Shown piece by piece: positions 12,501 to 15,718 of a stretch of DNA of 15,718 nucleotides. A program made the translations under genes and the position numbers. Positions within the stretch are counted from its first letter, which is position 1. Each line of letters opens with the position of its first letter. The stretch is from Methylohalobius sp964654415 (GTDB taxonomy: Bacteria; Pseudomonadota; Gammaproteobacteria; Methylococcales; Methylothermaceae). The stretch lies in assembly GCA_964654415.1 (NCBI GenBank), contig CAZZIP010000022.1:1-15718 (forward strand). Direction: 5' to 3'. The notes under the pieces are model-generated. The model made no database searches, was not told the origin of the DNA, and worked only from the letters and a program-made list of their open reading frames with translations.

Positions 12501-13999
12501 GGCTGATCAGCTTTTTGGGGACAGGCAACTACCAACCTGTGCGCTATTGTCTGGAGGGGTCTTCAGAGTGCTGCACGACGCCTTTTGTGGCAGCGGCGTT
12601 GGCTTGCCTTCTGCCGGCAGAAGAGGTGGTGGTGCTTGCCACCGAGAAAGCCGAAAACGCCCATCGCAAAGCGCTGGTTCAGGAATTGCAAAAGTTTGGA
12701 AAACCTCAGCCCCGGTGGGTGCGCATTTGCGATGGCAGATCCCAGGACGAGCTTTGGGCCAACTTTGACCGCTTAGCCGAGCTTTTGAGCCAAACCGAGG
12801 CCGAACAGGTTGTGCTCGACATCACCCACGGCTTTCGCTCACAGCCGTTTTTCGCCGGAGCGGTGGTGTCGTTTGTGCGCGCCGTGGAGGAGCGCGCGCC
12901 GCAGATTCGGATCGTCTATGGGGTGTTTGAGGCGCGCGACTCTGAGAACCGGGCGCCGATCTGGGATCTTACGGCGGTTGTGGATTTGCTCGATTGGACG
13001 CAGGCCATAAAAGTCTTTCTGGCCAGCGGTCAAGGGCGCGATTTGGCCGACCGTGCAGAGGCGATGGGGCAGCGATTGGCCAGGGATTGGGCGAAGACCA
13101 AGATGGGGCAGCCGCCTCGGGTCAAAAAGTTTGCCAGCGCCTTGCGCACTTTTAGCGAGGCGCTGGTTACGGTGCGCACTGGCGAGCTTTTGCTCGCACG
13201 CGGCGAGCACTCTTCGGCCGCTCGGTGGCTGGCGCAAGCGATCGTGGAGGCAAAAGACGACCTCACCGCGCATATCCCGCCTTTGTCGCGGGCGCTGGAA
13301 AAAATCTCGCAGATGGTCGATCCGCTGATTCTGGCCCAAGACCACTTGGGCGGGGAGGCTGGTCAGCGTGCCATGGCCAATCTGGCGCGCCTTTACCTTA
13401 GGCTTGGCCGCTACGCCGAAGCTGGCATCACCCTGCGCGAGGGCTGGGTCAATCTGTATGCAACGCCGGAGGCAACCTGCCCAGGCGAGCGCCTTGATCC
13501 GAAGGCCCGCCAGATCGCTGAGCAGCGCTTGGCGCAAGCTGGGTTTATCGAGCGCCGGTTGATGGGGCTGCGCAACGACCTCGAGCACGGCGGGTTTCGC
13601 GAAGAGCCGCTGCCGGCTGATGCCATTTGTGACCAGTTGCAACGGTTCGCCGACAAGTTCGAGCAGGCCAAGCCAGCGGATACGGCCGATCGGGGACAGA
13701 CGGCCGGCACGGTTTGGTTTGTCTCGCGCCACCCGGGAGCCATCGAGTGGGCGGCGCGGCAGGGCATCCGTGTCGATCGCCAGGTGACGCACCTGGACAT
13801 CGATCAGGTACGGGCGGGCGATACCGTCATCGGTACTCTGCCGGTGCACCTTGCCGCCGAAGTCTGCGCGCGCGGGGCGCGGTTTTTCAATCTCTCCCTA
13901 GATGTGCCCCCCGAAGTGCGGGGGTGCGAGCTTTCCGCAGATGACTTGGAGCGCTTTGGCGCGCGCATCGAGGAATACGAAGTGCAGCGCAAACCGTGA
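12497..13999 (+). CDS. CARF-HEPN ribonuclease fused to a Csx16-like domain
   Basis: This 500-residue protein joins two accessory modules. Residues 1 to about 390 form a Csx1/Csx2-like CARF-HEPN effector. SFLGTGNY is at 5-12, LDITHGFR starts at 107, and R359-N-D-L-E-H364 is the HEPN R-x4-H catalytic motif. After a short linker (KPADTADRGQTAG), residues 405-500 match the Csx16 (VVA1548-type) pattern: WFVSRHPGAIEWAARQG, HLDIDQVRAGDTVIG, TLPVHLAAEVCARG and LSLDVPPEVRGCELS. CARF-HEPN proteins are RNases switched on by cyclic oligoadenylate. Csx16 has been proposed as a ring nuclease that destroys the messenger. The ATG overlaps the cmr6 stop (ATGA). The frame runs without interruption through the junction. 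That one chain both responds to and removes the signal is inference. Confidence 0.87.
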   Translation: MRLISFLGTGNYQPVRYCLEGSSECCTTPFVAAALACLLPAEEVVVLATEKAENAHRKALVQELQKFGKPQPRWVRICDGRSQDELWANFDRLAELLSQTEAEQVVLDITHGFRSQPFFAGAVVSFVRAVEERAPQIRIVYGVFEARDSENRAPIWDLTAVVDLLDWTQAIKVFLASGQGRDLADRAEAMGQRLARDWAKTKMGQPPRVKKFASALRTFSEALVTVRTGELLLARGEHSSAARWLAQAIVEAKDDLTAHIPPLSRALEKISQMVDPLILAQDHLGGEAGQRAMANLARLYLRLGRYAEAGITLREGWVNLYATPEATCPGERLDPKARQIAEQRLAQAGFIERRLMGLRNDLEHGGFREEPLPADAICDQLQRFADKFEQAKPADTADRGQTAGTVWFVSRHPGAIEWAARQGIRVDRQVTHLDIDQVRAGDTVIGTLPVHLAAEVCARGARFFNLSLDVPPEVRGCELSADDLERFGARIEEYEVQRKP

Positions 14000-14436
14000 T
14001 CTGTGTCGGCGTAGTGGCTAAGCGCTACACCTGTGCGCCTGCTTCTGCAAAAGCGCTTCAAATTGGGCAATGGGCATGGGTCGGTAAAAGTAATACCCTT
14101 GCATGATTTGGCAGCCGAGCGTGCAAAGCTGCCTAGCTTGGTGTTCGGATTCGAACAGGCGCATTGTCCCATGCCAGGCGCCAAAGCTGTGTTCGCCGCG
14201 CAGGTCGGCGTAAGCGCGCTGGTCATGGAACAAGGTCCCCGGATCGCCGAAGCGGGTGGTTACGCTGGGAAACTCTTTCTGACGCTCCATAAACGCTCCC
14301 GACAAGCGTCTGCTGCCCCAAGGGTTGAGAATAAACCTACGAGCAAGCCGATACGCCGCAGCATGACCTAAGGATAGTTGCTTCTATGAAAATTGGGTTT
14401 GTCCAAGCGCAAAAGAGCTTCACCCTCGCTGTGGGT
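14000..14436. other. Region with no intact gene between the cas operon and the DUF2238 gene
   Basis: Apart from the EAL remnant described separately, I see no supported gene. A 6-bp imperfect stem with a GCTAAG loop (GTAGTG at 14011-14016, CGCTAC at 14023-14028) follows the last cas stop but lacks a T-run, so I do not call it a terminator. Confidence 0.5.
14018..14305 (-). pseudogene. C-terminal remnant of an EAL-domain (c-di-GMP phosphodiesterase) gene
   Basis: A 95-codon minus-strand frame ends with ESEHQARQLCTLGC followed by QIMQGYYFYRPMPIAQFEALL. That is the last 45 or so residues of an EAL phosphodiesterase domain. The match begins at residue 52 (nucleotide 14152). The 51 residues before it do not resemble the EAL core and lack the EGVE and Asp-Asp catalytic segments. 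The fragment therefore cannot be an active enzyme and looks like the 3' end of a gene joined to unrelated sequence by a deletion or rearrangement. It has no relation to CRISPR function and marks decayed DNA next to the operon. A frameshift rather than a rearrangement is possible. Confidence 0.65.
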
Positions 14437-15063
14437 TTATTTTGCTGCTAGTCGTGCCAGGTGGCGATCGTGGATTCTGGCCAGCAACAGCTGGGAAACG
14501 ATGGCTCCGACGAGGGCCAGCAACATATCCCACTGGGTGTCCCATTCGTCGCCTTGGGTGCCCAAGAAGGCATCGGCGGCTTGTCCGAGAACTAGCGCAG
14601 CCATCCATTCAAGGAGCTCATAAGCGGCGCTGATAGCCAAGCACACCGCCGTCACTAGGGTAAATAACCACTTTCCAGGTTTTAATGGCGAGGTGCGAAT
14701 TAGGATTTCGCGTACGAGGATAGCAGGCACGAAACCCTGGGCAAAGTGTCCCAATCGGTCGTAATGATTTCGGCTCAAGTCCAATAAATCCTGAAGCCAA
14801 AAGCCGATTGGGACGCAAGCATAGGTGTAATGCCCACCAAGCATTAGAATCAGCGCGTGCACAAAAATAAGCCTATACGCCAGAGCGGTTAAAGGAAAGC
14901 GCCGCCAGGTCGCGATCAATAAAGGCACCGCCAATAAAATCGGCAAGGTTTCCAACACCCACGTGGTGCGGTCCTTCGGCGAGATGCCCGATAAGATTAG
15001 GAGCGCGCTTCCGATGATCAGCAGGAAAATGCTTTCTTTTCGGCAGGCAGAAGAAGTCTTCAA
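14437..15063 (-). CDS. DUF2238 (YjdF-like) inner membrane protein
   Basis: This 208-residue protein is very hydrophobic, with several membrane segments (about residues 11-26, 38-52, 60-76 and 133-150). It carries the DUF2238 signature: GGHYTYACVPIG, then NHYDRLGHFAQGF at 99-111, and GDEWDTQWDM at 171-180. The family is widespread in proteobacteria and has no established function. The conserved His, Asp and Glu residues in or beside the membrane could bind metal, but that is a guess. The start codon is TTG 15063. An in-frame TAA lies shortly upstream and no ATG occurs before the conserved region, so TTG is the best choice, without an evident Shine-Dalgarno. It is transcribed toward the cas operon and is probably a chromosomal neighbour rather than part of the system. 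Confidence 0.82.
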   Translation of the reverse strand: MKTSSACRKESIFLLIIGSALLILSGISPKDRTTWVLETLPILLAVPLLIATWRRFPLTALAYRLIFVHALILMLGGHYTYACVPIGFWLQDLLDLSRNHYDRLGHFAQGFVPAILVREILIRTSPLKPGKWLFTLVTAVCLAISAAYELLEWMAALVLGQAADAFLGTQGDEWDTQWDMLLALVGAIVSQLLLARIHDRHLARLAAK

Positions 15064-15120
15064 AGCAGCGTGGTATTAGCGGTTTTGTGCTTCATCGGGG
15101 AAAACTATCGCCTCCGATTC

Positions 15121-15132
15121 GGCAAGCTTGCC
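15121..15132. repeat. 12-bp palindrome GGCAAGCTTGCC, copy 3
   Basis: The same palindrome as at 530-541 and 3604-3615, here extended by one matching pair (C15120/G15133). It lies between the DUF2238 start and the cas2 remnant. Confidence 0.75.
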
Positions 15133-15172
15133 GGCCAAGCAAAGTGGCCAGGATCGATTCAACATATCTCTT

Positions 15173-15391
15173 ATGAAGATTAGCCGCAAGCTTTATCTTG
15201 TCGCCTACGACGTCGCCGGTCTGCAAGGCTTGTGCGCTGCGCTTTACCTTACTCGCCTCTACGCTACCGGCTGGCAGAAATCGGTACACGAGTGCTGGCT
15301 GACGGCGGCACCTAATCGCCAGTTTGTGCCAGGATATTTCTTAGTGGCAGCAGTGTGCCCTTGCCAGAGGGCTTTGGTGGTGCTAAGTTAA
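15173..15391 (+). pseudogene. Truncated cas2-like gene beside the CRISPR leader
   Basis: A 72-codon frame starting at ATG 15173 matches the first half of Cas2. KLYLVAYDV contains the conserved D13, and the segment YATGWQKSVHECWLT holds S37, V38 and E40 in the Cas2 QKSVxE pattern. The helix between them, usually DPKRLRR, reads GLQGLCAA. After residue 46 the sequence departs from Cas2, ends early, and no other frame restores it. Cas2 normally has about 95 residues and bridges Cas1 dimers during spacer integration. No cas1 is in the window and I see no Shine-Dalgarno, so this is probably a dead remnant of an adaptation module. A divergent short Cas2-like protein cannot be fully excluded. Confidence 0.68.
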
Positions 15392-15490
15392 AAACCAGAA
15401 GGAGTTATGAGCGTCAACTTTTTGGCGTCAAAAATTTTCCGCAAAGGGCTTTGTAAGGCGTTGATCTTTAAAAAGAAATTTAAGGGGTGC
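15392..15490 (+). promoter_or_regulatory. CRISPR leader
   Basis: This A/T-rich stretch directly precedes the first perfect repeat, unlike its GC-rich surroundings. It holds an inverted repeat TTTTTG-GCGT-CAAAAA (15419-15434) and a GCGTCAA direct repeat (15411 and 15425). It ends in an A-rich run (TTTAAAAAGAAATTTAAGG). A leader on this side agrees with the repeat orientation. I cannot place a convincing -35/-10 pair. Confidence 0.65.
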
Positions 15491-15718
15491 TCTCGAGAAC
15501 TTGACCTGATGAAAAAGGGATTAAGACAACAGTTCGTTGACTTTTTGATATGTCGTTGCCATCTCGAGAACTTGACCTGATGAAAAAGGGATTAAGACCT
15601 TGCATACTGCGGCGGCTTCAGACCGCCTGATCTCTCGAGAACTTGACCTGATGAAAAAGGGATTAAGACTGTCGATGGCCGCCAGCGTTTGAACCGGCTG
15701 GAACTCTCGAGAACTTGA
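15491..15718 (+). CRISPR. CRISPR array, first three repeats and spacers (continues past the window)
   Basis: Three identical 37-nt repeats lie at 15491-15527, 15562-15598 and 15633-15669, and a fourth begins at 15705 and is cut at the window end. Each begins with the palindrome TCTCGAGA and ends GGGATTAAGAC. The spacers are 34, 34 and 35 nt (15528-15561, 15599-15632, 15670-15704) and share no sequence. The final ATTAAGAC fits the 8-nt 5' handle of type III crRNAs, so transcription should run on the plus strand away from the leader. The repeat is only weakly structured toward its 3' end. The spacer targets cannot be identified from here. Confidence 0.97.

Noticed and set aside
11160..12839. 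Long minus-strand frames opposite cmr6 and the start of the Csx16 fusion (for example 11160-12113)
   Set aside because: Low-complexity, Arg/Gly/Pro-rich products typical of antisense frames in GC-rich genes, with no family signal.
14011..14028. A stem-loop just after the last cas gene as an intrinsic terminator
   Set aside because: The stem is only 6 bp with a wobble pair and there is no T-run on either strand.
14140..14160. A tRNA T-loop-like string (GTTCGAATCC on the minus strand)
   Set aside because: No acceptor stem, anticodon arm or CCA end could be found around it. The bases are explained by codons for the EAL segment ESEHQ.
15407..15580. A 57-codon frame starting in the leader (after AAGGAG at 15399-15404) and running through the first repeat and spacer into the second repeat
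   Set aside because: The Shine-Dalgarno is only 2 bases from the ATG, the product has no family resemblance, and the frame ends within the second repeat. It is most likely chance in A/T-rich leader DNA.
15611..15627. GGCGG-N7-CCGCC hairpin inside spacer 2
   Set aside because: It is limited to one spacer and is simply the copied protospacer sequence. It does not indicate a structural element of the array.

Overview
This window is a GC-rich bacterial type III-B (Cmr) CRISPR-Cas locus with its CRISPR array. The host is most likely a proteobacterium. This rests on the DUF2238/YjdF-type membrane protein, a c-di-GMP EAL remnant, the coiled-coil repeat protein, the Csx16 domain and scattered REP-like palindromes of the CCCTCTCCC/GGGAGAGGG type. 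I cannot name the species.

Layout from left to right. At 1-409 (minus) is the N-terminal part of a coiled-coil repeat protein, cut by the window edge. At 604-1401 an ADP-ribosylglycohydrolase starts the plus-strand block and overlaps cas6 (1398-2357) by ATGA. Then come a CARF-HEPN ribonuclease (csx1-like, 2401-3597), cmr1 (3694-4929), cmr2/cas10 (4940-7843) and cmr3 (7840-9033). A vapBC-type toxin-antitoxin pair on the opposite strand (9039-9682) sits between cmr3 and cmr4. The cmr operon then resumes with cmr4 (9730-10701), cmr5 (10701-11078) and cmr6 (11082-12500). The last gene is a second CARF-HEPN protein with a Csx16-like domain fused to its C terminus (12497-13999). The 3' flank holds an EAL-domain remnant, a DUF2238 membrane protein (minus), a truncated cas2-like gene, an A/T-rich leader and a CRISPR array with 37-nt repeats that runs off the right edge. 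No cas1 is present.

How the parts should work together, from family knowledge. Cas6 processes the array transcript. Cmr1-6 form the crRNA-guided RNA-targeting complex: Cmr4 carries the slicer aspartate, and Cas10/Cmr2 carries an N-terminal HD and an intact GGDD cyclase motif. Cyclic oligoadenylate made by Cas10 should activate both CARF-HEPN RNases, each of which keeps an R-x4-H HEPN motif. Csx16 is a proposed ring-nuclease family, so the terminal gene may join an effector and its off-switch in one polypeptide. I consider this the most interesting item in the window.

Other notable points are the glycohydrolase translationally linked to cas6, the antisense toxin-antitoxin pair splitting the cmr operon, three REP-like palindromes read in frame inside cmr1 and cmr3, and a 12-bp palindrome (GGCAAGCTTGCC) present three times, each time between genes.
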